From Pseudonocardia sp. CNS-139 (GTDB taxonomy: Bacteria; Actinomycetota; Actinomycetes; Mycobacteriales; Pseudonocardiaceae), in NCBI GenBank assembly GCA_001942415.1, contig MKJX01000044.1, positions 7,552-71,551 on the forward strand: 64,000 nt of DNA. The letters are read 5' to 3'. Below are positions 48,789-56,860 of the stretch, one piece after another. The translations under genes were made by a program, and so were the position numbers. How positions within the stretch are numbered: position 1 is the first letter of the stretch; every line of letters begins with the position of its first letter. Below the pieces are notes generated by a model that did no database searches, was not told where the DNA came from, and saw only the letters and a list, made by a program, of their open reading frames with translations.

Positions 48789-49216
48789 GACCTTCCTTCC
48801 GGATCGCCGGCGGCTCCGGCCGGACGTCCCGCTCGGGGGTGCGGGCGGACCGTCGGGGGGCGTGCGGTCCGTGTCCGGTCTGTGACCGGGCCGTTATCGA
48901 TCCGGGCGCAACGCTAACCGCTCCCGCACGTCGGAAAAGGGATCCGGACCGCTGCTGAGGCCGCCGGACTTCCGGACGCGACGAACGGCCGTGGCGGCGT
49001 GTCCGGCACGACACGCCGCAGAGTTCCCTTCCGTTCACCGCCGCTCGGCGCACGACCCGGGCCTGTCCCCCGTCCGAAGCCGCTGGTCGCGGCCCTGAAC
49101 GTGGGTGACGGCAACACCGGACGCCCGGCGGGGACGACGGGTGCCGGTGCGTCTGCGGCAGGCGGCCGGGCCGCGATGATCGGGACCGCCGCCGCGCCCG
49201 GCGTCAAGCACGGCGA

Positions 49217-49250
49217 TCGCCGCGAGCCGCATCGGCGCGGCTCGCGGCGA
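49217..49250. terminator. Perfect 14-bp GC hairpin
   Basis: TCGCCGCGAGCCGC - ATCGGC - GCGGCTCGCGGCGA is fully complementary. It lies downstream of the leftward secreted-protein gene, next to a second hairpin. A tandem terminator is likely. Confidence 0.6.
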
Positions 49251-49262
49251 CCTCCCTCGCGT

Positions 49263-49292
49263 GCGGCGGGCCGGCCCCGACCGGCCCGCCGC
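49263..49292. terminator. Perfect 12-bp GC hairpin
   Basis: GCGGCGGGCCGG - CCCCGA - CCGGCCCGCCGC lies 13 bases beyond the stop of the leftward secreted-protein gene (49305). Probable intrinsic terminator without a T-tract. Confidence 0.65.
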
Positions 49293-49304
49293 GTGGCCCT
49301 CGCG

Positions 49305-49724
49305 TCAGGGCGCAGGCGGCGGGACCGGCCGGGCCGGCACGGCGCAGGCCACGCCGCCCTCCGGCAGGGCCCTGACCAGGACCGGCGCGCCGGGCTCCGT
49401 GGCACCCTCGCGCACCTTCCGGATCTTCTCGACGTCGACCGGCCGGCCCTCGACCACGACGACCCGGACCTCCTGCCCCGGTACCGGGTGGGCCACGCCC
49501 GCCGGGATCCCGCCGGCCTCGACCCGGGCCCGGACCTCCTTAAGCCGGGCGCGCTCGTCGTCGGTGAGCGGCCGGGTGACGACGTTGCCGTCCTCGCACC
49601 TGACGACCAGCACGTCCGCCTCGGGCGGCGTGTCGTGCGACGGGGTCGCGCCGGCCGCGCCCGTCAGCGTGACGGACAGGCCCGCGGCCACCAGCGCGGC
49701 GCCGGCCAGCGTTCGGATACGCAT
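49305..49724 (-). CDS. Small secreted hypothetical protein
   Basis: An intact 139-residue protein. GAGGAGGAG lies ahead of ATG 49724. A Sec signal peptide (MRIRTLAGAALVAAGLSVTL, then TGAAGATPS) is followed by a mature domain with two cysteines (LVVRCEDGNVV; GGVACAVPAR) and a charged middle (DDERARLKEVRARVEAGGIP). No known domain recognised. It is divergent from a two-component response regulator and shares its operator region, so it is a likely target or sensor accessory of that system. Confidence 0.72.
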   Translation of the reverse strand: MRIRTLAGAALVAAGLSVTLTGAAGATPSHDTPPEADVLVVRCEDGNVVTRPLTDDERARLKEVRARVEAGGIPAGVAHPVPGQEVRVVVVEGRPVDVEKIRKVREGATEPGAPVLVRALPEGGVACAVPARPVPPPAP

Positions 49725-49781
49725 CGGTTCCTGCTCCTCCTCGATCGGGACCGTGACGGGAAGGAGGCTCGCGCCACGGGC

Positions 49782-49829
49782 CTGAACCGGGACTGAAGAT
49801 CGCCGAACGCGTCTTCAGGTTCACCTCAG
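49782..49829. promoter_or_regulatory. Mirrored response-regulator operator (two direct-repeat pairs)
   Basis: CTGAA at 49782 and 49793 (11-nt spacing) is mirrored by TTCAG at 49814 and CTCAG at 49825 (11-nt spacing). The inner pair forms CTGAAGA...TCTTCAG. The 11-nt direct-repeat spacing is that of OmpR-family sites. It is placed between the divergent secreted-protein and response-regulator genes. Confidence 0.6.
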
Positions 49830-49853
49830 GCGCGCCCGTCAGACTTCCGGGCC

Positions 49854-50525
49854 GTGCGGTTGCTGCTGGTCGACGACGAGAAGAGGCTGACCGACGTCCT
49901 GGCGAGCGGGCTGGCGGGCGAGGGCTTCGCCGTCGACGTCGCCCACGACGGGCGGGACGGGCTGTGGCTCGCGACGGAGAACACCTACGACGTGATCGTG
50001 CTCGACGTGATGCTCCCCCGGCTGAACGGCTACGCGGTCTGCGGGAAGCTGCGGGCGGCGCAGAACTGGACCCCGATCCTCATGCTGACCGCGAAGGACG
50101 GGGTGCACGACGAGACCGAGGCGCTGGACACCGGCGCGGACGACTACCTCTCCAAGCCGTTCTCCTACGTCGTGCTGCTCGCCCGGCTGCGGGCGCTGGT
50201 CCGGCGGGGCGGGCCGGCGCGGCCGGTGTCGATCACGGTGGGCGACCTGGTGCTCGACCCCTCGGGCCTGCGGTGCCGCCGCGGCGAGGTCGACATCCCG
50301 CTGACGCCCAAGGAGTTCGCGGTGCTGGTGGGGCTGGCGCGGCGGCCGGGCGAGGTCGTCTCGAAGCGGGAGCTGCTGGGGCAGGCGTGGGACTTCGCGT
50401 ACGACGGCGACCCGAACATCGTGGAGGTGTACGTCAGCGCGCTGCGGCGCAAGATCGACGCCCCGTTCGGGCGGACGTCGCTGGTCACCGTGCGCGGGGC
50501 CGGCTACCGGCTGGAGGCGTCGTGA
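49854..50525 (+). CDS. OmpR/PhoB-family response regulator
   Basis: An intact 223-residue protein from GTG 49854. The receiver domain has the acidic pair in LLLVDDEKRL, the phospho-Asp in DVIVLDVMLPRLNGYAVCGK, and DDYLSKPFSYVVLLARLRAL with the conserved Lys. The C-terminal winged helix is LTPKEFAVLVGLARRPGEVV ... IVEVYVSALRRKID. Its stop overlaps the histidine kinase GTG. No ribosome site is obvious. The operator at 49782-49829 suggests autoregulation. Confidence 0.93.
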   Translation: MRLLLVDDEKRLTDVLASGLAGEGFAVDVAHDGRDGLWLATENTYDVIVLDVMLPRLNGYAVCGKLRAAQNWTPILMLTAKDGVHDETEALDTGADDYLSKPFSYVVLLARLRALVRRGGPARPVSITVGDLVLDPSGLRCRRGEVDIPLTPKEFAVLVGLARRPGEVVSKRELLGQAWDFAYDGDPNIVEVYVSALRRKIDAPFGRTSLVTVRGAGYRLEAS

Positions 50526-51834
50526 CGGGCCTGGTCCGGCCGCGCCTGTCGGTGCGGCTGCGCACGACGCTCGCCGCCACCGCGATCGTGGCGATCGCGC
50601 TCGGCGCGGCGTCGGCCGTGCTCGTCGGCGTGCTGCAGGGCAGCCTGCGCGACAGCGCCGAGATCGAGGCCACCCGGCGGGCGGCGATCACCGCGGAGAT
50701 GATCGAGGCGGGCGCTGCCGTGGGCACGGCGCCGGGCCGCGCCGTCGAGCGGATCGAGCCGGACGTGATCATCCTGTCCGACCCGGGGCTCGCGGCCCGG
50801 CTCGTGCGGGAGAAGGCCGTCGTCCAGCAGGTGCAGCCCGGGGAGCCGGTGCTCACGCAGTGGGCGCCCGACGGCGCGTACGCGGTGGCGGTGCAGCCCG
50901 TCCGCACGGCCGACGGCGACGTGCTCGTGCAGGCCAGGCGTCGCTGGAGCCGGTCGCCGCGGCACTCGCGAGCCTGCAGGCCGTGCTGCTGCCGGGCGTC
51001 CCGGCACTGCTCCTGCTCGTCGCGGTGCTGACGTGGGTGGCGACCGGGCGGGCACTCGCGCCCGTGTCCGCGATCAGCCGCGAGCTGGCCGACATCACCG
51101 CCAGCGACCTGCACCGGCGCGTCCCGATCCCGGCCGCCCGCGACGAGGTGACCCGGCTGGCCGAGACCACGAACCGGACGCTCGACCGGCTCGAACGCGC
51201 CGTCGGGCGGCACCGCCGGTTCGTCGCGGACGCCGCGCACGAGCTGCGCAGCCCGCTCGCGGTGCTGCGCACCCGGCTGGAGGTGGCACCGCCGCAGCCG
51301 CTCACGGCCGAGGCGCTCACCGACGTCGAGCGCATCCAGCGGCTCACGACCGACCTGCTGCTGCTCGCAAGGCTCGACGCGGGCGAGCCGCCCGAGCACG
51401 AGGAGGTGGATCTCGGGCAGGTCGCCGCCGAGGAGGCCGCCCGCACCCGTCCGCGCACGGACGTGCGGGTCCGGCTGCGGATCGAGAACGGCCTGGTCGT
51501 GCGCGGGTCGGCCGACCAGCTGCGGCGGCTCGTCGCGAACCTCGTCGACAACGCGGTGCGGCACGCGGGCGCGGCCGTCACCGTCCGGCTGGAGAAGCGG
51601 GACGCGGACGCGGTGCTGGAGGTCGCCGACGACGGGCCGGGCATCCCGCCGGAGCACCGGGAGGCGGTGTTCGACCGGTTCACGCGGCTCGACGAGGCCC
51701 GCGACCGGGACGCCGGCGGGTCCGGGCTCGGGCTCGCCATCGCCCGCGACATCGCGACGCAGCACGGCGGGACCCTCGTCGTCGCGGGCGGGCCGCCCGG
51801 CGCGTGCCTGCGCGCGTCGCTCCCGATCGGGTGA
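50522..51834 (+). CDS. Sensor histidine kinase, frameshifted
   Basis: GTG 50522 overlaps the regulator stop. An N-terminal membrane helix (TTLAATAIVAIALGAASAVL), an extracytoplasmic sensor of about 110 residues, and a second helix (PGVPALLLLVAVLTWVATGR) precede a HAMP segment. The H-box RRFVADAAHELRSPLAVLRT, N-box LRRLVANLVDNAVRHAG, and G-boxes ADDGPGIP and GGSGLGLAIARDI are intact. One base is lost near 50935; corrected length is about 437 residues. It phosphorylates the adjacent regulator in response to an unknown envelope signal. Confidence 0.93.
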
Positions 51835-51880
51835 CGCAAGGCCATAACGTTCACGGCATGGCGCCCCGGGGGGACCGATC

Positions 51881-52990
51881 GTGAACGTGCTGCGCCCGAA
51901 ACCACACCTTCGGGGGTGGCCGGCGCGGCGCATCCCCCGCCGGGCCCGCGGCGGCCCGATCCTCTCCGGCGTGCGGGGGAGATGGCTGGTCGCAGCGGTC
52001 CTGGTCGGCGCGGCGCTCGCCGCGTGCTCGGCGCAGGCACCACCCCCTCCGCCGCCCGCCCCCACGGCCGGGCCCACCGTCGAACCGGCCGCCGAGACGC
52101 TGCCGACCCCCACCGCGCCGGCACGGCAGCGGATCGTCGTGCACGGCACGGGCGACGTCAGCCTCGACCCCGGCTACATCCCGGCGCTGCGCGCGAACGG
52201 CTACGCGCACGCGTGGTCCGGGCTGGACGGCCTCTTCGCCGAGGACGATCTCACGATCGTCAACCTGGAGTGCCCGGTCTCGACACGCGGGACGATCGTG
52301 CCCAAGACGTTCAACTTCCGGTGCGACCCCGCGGCGCTGCCCGCGGCCCGAGAGGCCGGGGTGGACGTCGTGAACCTCGCCAACAACCACGTGCTCGACT
52401 ACGGGCCCGACGCGCTGCTCGACTCGATCACGCACGCCCGGGCCGCGGGCATCGCCCCGGTCGGCGTCGGGCCGGACCTCGCCGCCGCCTCGGCCCCCGC
52501 GTTCCTCACGCGCGGCGGCTGGCGGATCGCGGTGCTCGGCTTCGGCGGGGTCGTGCCGGCGCCCGACTGGCTCGCGACCAGCCGCTCCCCCGGGATGGCG
52601 TCCGGCGACGACACGGCGCGGATGGTCGCCGCGGTGCGCGCCGCCGCCGCGACCGCCGACCTCGTCTTCGTGACGATCCACTGGGGCGCCGAGCTGGAGA
52701 CCGTCCCGCAGCCCGACGACGTCGCCCGCGCGGAGGCGATGATCGAGGCGGGCGCGGACGGGATCTTCGGCCACCACGCGCACCGGCTGCAGCCCCTCGG
52801 CACCCACGAGGGCCGGCCGATCGCGTGGGGCCTGGGCAACTTCGTGTGGCCGATGCTCTCGGAGGAGTCGTCGCGGACGGCCGTGGCGCAGTTCGTCGTG
52901 GAGCCGGACGGGTCGGTGCACGGCTGCCTGCTCCCGGCCCGCATCACCGCGCCCGGCCGGCCGGAGCTGACCGGCGGGCGGACCTGCTAG
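51881..52990 (+). CDS. CapA-family (PGA_cap metallophosphatase-like) lipoprotein
   Basis: An intact 369-residue protein from GTG 51881. An internal GTG at 51971 (VRGRWLVAAVLVG) would place the lipoprotein signal (LVGAALAACSAQ) at the very N-terminus and may be the true start. The CapA domain shows VHGTGDVSLDP, LTIVNLECPVSTRGTIVP, VNLANNHVLDYGPDALLDSI, VTIHWGAELETVPQPDDVAR, and IFGHHAHRLQPLGTHEGRPI, the calcineurin-like metal ligands. The family is linked to poly-gamma-glutamate capsule formation or envelope phosphoester cleavage. It follows the two-component genes by 46 bases. Confidence 0.87.
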   Translation: MNVLRPKPHLRGWPARRIPRRARGGPILSGVRGRWLVAAVLVGAALAACSAQAPPPPPPAPTAGPTVEPAAETLPTPTAPARQRIVVHGTGDVSLDPGYIPALRANGYAHAWSGLDGLFAEDDLTIVNLECPVSTRGTIVPKTFNFRCDPAALPAAREAGVDVVNLANNHVLDYGPDALLDSITHARAAGIAPVGVGPDLAAASAPAFLTRGGWRIAVLGFGGVVPAPDWLATSRSPGMASGDDTARMVAAVRAAAATADLVFVTIHWGAELETVPQPDDVARAEAMIEAGADGIFGHHAHRLQPLGTHEGRPIAWGLGNFVWPMLSEESSRTAVAQFVVEPDGSVHGCLLPARITAPGRPELTGGRTC

Positions 52991-53014
52991 ACCGTCAGAC
53001 CGTCAGACCGTCAG
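52991..53014. repeat. Triple 8-nt tandem repeat at convergent gene ends
   Basis: ACCGTCAG occurs three times in succession, starting at the base after the CapA stop. The oxidoreductase stop codon (complement TCA at 53003-53005) lies within the second unit. Confidence 0.75.
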
Positions 53015-53940
53015 CACGAGCTTGCCGGCCGTGCGGCCCAGCTCGCCGGCGCGGTGCGCGTGCGAGGCCCGTTCCAGCGGGAACGTCTCGGCGACGAGCA
53101 CGCGCAGCCGGCGCTGGTCGGCCAGCCGGGCCAGCTCGGAGAGCCCCGCGCCGTCCGGCTCGACGAGCATGCCGGTGGCGCGCAGCCCGCGCTCGGCGGC
53201 CGCCGCGGCCACGGCCGGCGGCAGCACGGCGGACAGGGTGATGAGCCGGCCGTGGGGCTCCAGCACCTCCAGCGAGCGGACGGCGACGTCGCCGCCGACC
53301 GGGTCGAGCACGACGTCGACCGGCTCGACGGCCTTCTCGAACGGCTCGGTGCGGTAGTCGACGGCCTCGTCGACGCCCAGGTCGTGCAGCAGGTTGTGCT
53401 TGCCCACCGAGGCCGTCCCGATGACGTAGGCGCCGCGCGCCTTCGCGATCTGCACGGCCAGGTGCCCGACGCCGCCTGCGGCCGCGTGCACCAGCACCCG
53501 CTGCCCGGGCCGCACGTCGGCGATGTCGACGAGGCCCTGCCACGCGGTGAGCCCGGCGAGCGGCAGCCCCGCGGCCTGCACCTCGGAGAGCGCGGCGGGC
53601 CGGCTGGCGAAGTGCCGCGACGGCGCGTCACGAACTCGGCGTAGGCGCCGGCCTGGCGCGGGAACCACGGCATGCCGAACACGGCGTCGCCGACGGCGAA
53701 CCGGGTGACGCCGGGCCCGACGGCGTCGACGATGCCGGCGACGTCCCAGCCGATCGTGAACGGCGGCGGCCCGATGGTCGCGGCGACCCCGGCGCCGGCC
53801 CGGGTCTTCCAGTCGACGGGGTTGACCCCGGCCGCGCCGACGCGGACGCGGATCTCGGTGGGGAGCGGTGTGGGGATCTCGGCCTCGCCGATCTCGAGCA
53901 CCTCCGGCCCGCCGGTCGCCAGCTGCGTGATGACGCGCAT
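53003..53940 (-). CDS. NADP-dependent zinc-free quinone oxidoreductase (MDR superfamily), frameshifted
   Basis: ATG 53940 (MRVITQLATGGPEVLEIGEA). Typical MDR features: VGAAGVNPVDWKTRAGAGVA, TIGWDVAGIVDAVGPGVTRF, GLPLAGLTAWQGLVDIADVR, and the cofactor loop VLVHAAAGGVGHLAVQIAKA. The zinc-binding cysteines of alcohol dehydrogenases are absent, as in QOR-type enzymes. It reduces quinones or enones with NADPH. One base is lost near 53630; corrected length is about 312 residues. The short C-terminal end lies in the 8-nt tandem repeat. Confidence 0.92.
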
Positions 53941-54048
53941 CTCTCCCACGCCCGATAACTACCACCGCGGGCCGACACGCACCCGGTGGGGCGACGGGTC
54001 CGCCGCCGCTTCACCGGAACGCACCCGCCCGCTCGCTACGGTGACGGC

Positions 54049-54466
54049 GTGCCCACGCTTCCCGAGAGCGCCAGAGCCTCATCGAGTCCGGCCGGCTCGC
54101 GCACTGCGTCACGCTCAACCCGGACGGAAGTCCGCAGGTCAGCGTCGTGTGGATCGGGCTGGAGGGCGAGGAGATCGTGATGGCCCACATCCCGGAGCAC
54201 CGCAAGGTGCGCAACCTGCGCCGCGACCCGCGGGTGGTGCTGTCGCTCGACGCGGACGAGCGCAACGCGATCGGCATGCAGTACAACCTGGTGATCCACG
54301 GGACGGCGCGGGTGACCGAGGGCGGCGCGCCGGAGCTGCTGCAGCGGCTCGCGAAGGTCTACGCCGGCCCGGACGCCAGTTCCCGCTGCCGCCGGAGCCG
54401 CCGCCGGGGTACGTCGTGCGGATCACCGTGGACCGGGTCGGCGGCGTGGGGCCCTGGTCGGGCTAG
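54049..54466 (+). CDS. PPOX-class (pyridoxamine-oxidase-like, F420-type) flavin/deazaflavin protein, frameshifted
   Basis: GTG 54049 starts VPTLPESAR. After correction the split-barrel sequence reads LAHCVTLNPDGSPQVSVVWI, EGEEIVMAHIPEHRKVRNLR, DPRVVLSLDADERN, and YNLVIHGTARVTEGGAPELL, ending PPGYVVRITVDRVGGVGPWS. This is the TIGR03618/F420-dependent PPOX family: small dimeric oxidoreductases of unknown substrate. Two bases are lost (near 54070 and 54375); corrected length is about 139 residues, the family norm. It is divergent from the quinone oxidoreductase gene. Confidence 0.87.
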
Positions 54467-54468
54467 TC

Positions 54469-54867
54469 CTAGCTGACGCTCAGCGGGCTGCGCCGGCCCG
54501 ATCCGACCGGCGCGCCGCCGACGGCCCAGTCCTCCGGCTGCACCGGGATGATCCGGCCGTGGACCAGCCTGCGGTCCACCCCCAGCACGTCCACGAGCAG
54601 GTCGGTGAGCGCGCCGAGCAGGCGGCGGCGTTGCTCGGCGGGGCTGCCGGCGAACATCACCGCGGTGAAGTAGGGCGCCGACCGGCCGGACGCCGGGATG
54701 GCACCGGTGGCCCACAGCTCCGGGCGGTGCAGCGTCAGATGGGCCCGCACCTGGTCGCGCGGCATCTCCAGCACTTCCGCGTACCGGGTGCTGATCGCGG
54801 TGAGCAGCTCGGCGTGCTGGGACGGGGAGTGCGCCCCCTCGACCAGGTGGATTTCGAGGATCGGCAT
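54469..54867 (-). CDS. Tautomerase-superfamily protein
   Basis: An intact 132-residue protein. ATG 54867 gives MPILEIHLVEGAHSPSQHAE, so processing of Met exposes the catalytic Pro-1 of 4-oxalocrotonate tautomerase-like enzymes. The rest repeats a beta-alpha-beta unit (LTAISTRYAEVLEMPRDQVR; LLGALTDLLVDVLGVDRRLV), giving a fused double-length protomer. It catalyses keto-enol tautomerisation or a related reaction; substrate unknown. Two bases separate it from the convergent PPOX stop. Confidence 0.85.
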   Translation of the reverse strand: MPILEIHLVEGAHSPSQHAELLTAISTRYAEVLEMPRDQVRAHLTLHRPELWATGAIPASGRSAPYFTAVMFAGSPAEQRRRLLGALTDLLVDVLGVDRRLVHGRIIPVQPEDWAVGGAPVGSGRRSPLSVS

Positions 54868-54926
54868 GCGCACACCGTAAGGAGCAGGCCAAGGGGCGAC
54901 AAGATCGGAGTCGGCGGGCGGGCCGA

Positions 54927-55319
54927 TCAGGCGGGCGGAAGGCCGTCGACGACCTTCGGCTGCTCCCGCTCCCACGCCAGGTACCGCTCGGTCTCGGCCA
55001 GGAACGCCCCGCCGAGCCACAGCGCGACCACCGCGTCGTCGGTGAGGCCGAGCAGCGCGAGGAACGCCTCGGGCACGATGTCGACCGGCGACACGAGGTA
55101 CGCCAGCGCGAGCACGATCAGCGCCAGCCGCCCGCGGCTCACCTGCGGGTAGCCGCCCCGGAACGACGCGCGCACCATCCTCGGCAGCGCCCGCACCCTG
55201 TCCAGCAGGCCGGGGGCGCCGGCCCGGCGGGCCTGGGTGATCGCCCGCCAGAGCGCCTGGAAGGCAGCGATGCGAGCCGGTCCGAACCGCTGGGGACCGC
55301 GCTGGGGACCGACCGTCAC
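54927..55319 (-). CDS. DUF1232 membrane protein
   Basis: An intact 130-residue protein from GTG 55319. The DUF1232 core (LALIVLALAYLVSPVDIVPE, AFLALLGLTDDAVVALWLGG) has two hydrophobic segments with the conserved SPxDxxP turn. The basic N-terminus is Arg-rich. Function of the family is unknown. The ribosome site is weak, so the start is uncertain. Confidence 0.85.
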   Translation of the reverse strand: MTVGPQRGPQRFGPARIAAFQALWRAITQARRAGAPGLLDRVRALPRMVRASFRGGYPQVSRGRLALIVLALAYLVSPVDIVPEAFLALLGLTDDAVVALWLGGAFLAETERYLAWEREQPKVVDGLPPA

Positions 55320-55434
55320 GAACCGGACAACGAGCAGGTCGGGTCGAAGGTTCCCGGAACCGGACGCTTACGGGGACCATCCGTCGCGCCCGCTATGGTC
55401 GGCGCCTGCCGTAGGTCCGTTCAGGGGAACGTCG

Positions 55435-55920
55435 ATGGGTTTGATCATGCGCGCCGCCGCCTTCGCGGGCGCGCTCGCCGTCGGGGCGAGCCTGGTGGCC
55501 TGCGGTGGCTCGGTCGCCGACGCGGACCGCCGCGAGGTCCCGCGCACCACCGCGCCGCCCCGCACGCCGTTCTGCGCCGCGGCGCAGGCGAACGTGGACG
55601 CGCTGCGCCCGCTCAACAGCCTGGTGGCGCGGGGCAACGTGCCGCCGGCCGAGCTGTCCGACACGGTCGCGGCCGTGCGCCGGGCCGGCGCCGAGATGCT
55701 CAACACCGCACCCGACGACATCCGCACGGACGTCGAGCGCACCGTGCAGGCCGTGGAGCTGCAGCTGGAGGTGCTGGAGGCCAACGGCGGCGACGCGTCC
55801 GCACTCGCCCGCGACCCGCAGCTCAGCAGCCGGCTCGGCTCGGCGGAGTTCGCCGGCGCCGGCGACCGGGTGCGCACCTACGTGGAACGGACGTGCTCCC
55901 CGCCGGCCCCGACCCGCTGA
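55435..55920 (+). CDS. Hypothetical lipoprotein
   Basis: An intact 161-residue protein. ATG 55435 (or the in-frame ATG 12 bases later) starts a lipoprotein signal (AAAFAGALAVGASLVACGGS, lipobox LVAC). The mature part is helical (AAQANVDALRPLNSLVARGN, ERTVQAVELQLEVLEANGGD) with two further cysteines (TPFCAAA; VERTCSPP) that could form a disulfide. No recognised domain. Located on the outer face of the membrane. Confidence 0.78.
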   Translation: MGLIMRAAAFAGALAVGASLVACGGSVADADRREVPRTTAPPRTPFCAAAQANVDALRPLNSLVARGNVPPAELSDTVAAVRRAGAEMLNTAPDDIRTDVERTVQAVELQLEVLEANGGDASALARDPQLSSRLGSAEFAGAGDRVRTYVERTCSPPAPTR

Positions 55921-55927
55921 GCAGGGG

Positions 55928-56097
55928 CTAGCGGCCGATCGAGCGCCGGTCGCGGTTCTTGAGCACCGAGTAGGTGCCGACGCCGAGCGCGACCACGGCG
56001 CCGATCACCAGCGCCCAGGTGAGGAACTGGAACACGGCGCCAGCAGCGACACCGCCAGCCAGATCACCAGCACGATCCCGAGGACCCTCAGCAGCAT
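55928..56097 (-). CDS. Small membrane protein (about 56 residues), frameshifted
   Basis: ATG 56097 reads MLLRVLGIVLVIWLAVSLL. After one lost base near 56040 it continues AVFQFLTWALVIGAVVALGV and GTYSVLKNRDRRSIGR before TAG. Two hydrophobic helices and a basic tail suggest a small inner-membrane protein. The restored length is a multiple of three. Function unknown. Confidence 0.6.
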
Positions 56098-56186
56098 CGG
56101 CCCCGCCTCCTCCGTCCCCCGTTGGACGAGCGGGCCGCCGCCGGAGTTCCCGGTCCGGCTCGTCGGGCCGCTGTGGGGCAGGAGCG

Positions 56187-56717
56187 CTACAAGAGCGTCG
56201 CCTGGCCGCCGTCGTAGACGAGCCGGCCGTCCTCGCGCAGCCGGGCGGTCGCGGTCACGACGTGGTCGGCGACGTGCCCGTCGGGCAGCAGGTGCCGGAC
56301 CGGCACGCCCCGGACCAGCACGACGTGGTCGGCGATCATCCGGCGGTGGCAGCGCCGCCAGTCGCCCTCCGAGCACAGGACGGCCGCGGGCGCGGGCCCG
56401 CCGAGCAGGTCGTCGACCGCCGCGGCGAACTCGGGCGTGCGCATGTGGGCGGCGTACCCGGCGAGCGCGCGGTGCGGCGGGGCCGTGTCGGGCGAGCCGG
56501 GGACGTCCGGGCGGCGGCCGCCGAGGCGCACGTCCCACCGGTAGGCCACACCCTGCTCCGGGAGCCACCGCGCCAGCGCGTCCCGGGCCGCGTCCGGGTT
56601 GCGCCGGCTGCCCGGCTCCCGGCGGACGTCCACGACGAGGACGACCCCGGCCCGGCTCAGCAGCTCCGCCAGCCGCCCCGCGTTGGCGGTGCCGTGGCCG
56701 AGCGTGAACAGCGGCAT
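56187..56717 (-). CDS. DUF488 family protein
   Basis: An intact 176-residue protein. ATG 56717 opens MPLFTLGHGTANAGRLAELL. DUF488 features follow: VVLVVDVRREPGSRRNPDAA, VAYRWDVRLGGRRPD, LAGYAAHMRTPEFAAAVDDL, and VLCSEGDWRRCHRRMIADHV, whose Cys/Arg/His cluster is the family hallmark and may form an active or metal site. Biochemical role unknown. Confidence 0.88.
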   Translation of the reverse strand: MPLFTLGHGTANAGRLAELLSRAGVVLVVDVRREPGSRRNPDAARDALARWLPEQGVAYRWDVRLGGRRPDVPGSPDTAPPHRALAGYAAHMRTPEFAAAVDDLLGGPAPAAVLCSEGDWRRCHRRMIADHVVLVRGVPVRHLLPDGHVADHVVTATARLREDGRLVYDGGQATLL

Positions 56718-56782
56718 GCGAGTGGCCTACCGCCCCCGCCGTCGTCCCGCACAGTGAGCCGAATCACAGTGCTCGTCCGACT

Positions 56783-56800
56783 ATCGCGATATATCGTGAT
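56783..56800. promoter_or_regulatory. 18-bp ATCGCGATATATCGTGAT palindrome, PadR operator
   Basis: The near-perfect palindrome is centred on TATA and lies 61 bases upstream of the PadR ATG. ATATCG-rich palindromes are typical PadR-family operators, so autoregulation is likely. One mismatched pair. Confidence 0.65.
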
Positions 56801-56860
56801 GACACACGGACGACACCGAGCTATCCCGACAGGAGGCTCGCGACGACAAGGAGCACATCC

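Larger units (their letters stand above)
48789..49304. other. Intergenic region, 516 bases without a supported gene
   Basis: It holds the promoter and leader of the M23 peptidase gene (leftward) and, at its right end, two hairpins that end the secreted-protein transcript. No reading frame here has a credible start, ribosome site or family match. A known riboswitch could not be recognised. Confidence 0.5.

Noticed and set aside
48789..49304. Possible c-di-AMP (ydaO) riboswitch ahead of the M23 peptidase gene
   Set aside because: Actinobacterial cell-wall hydrolases often have one, but the conserved core sequences could not be found on either strand by eye.
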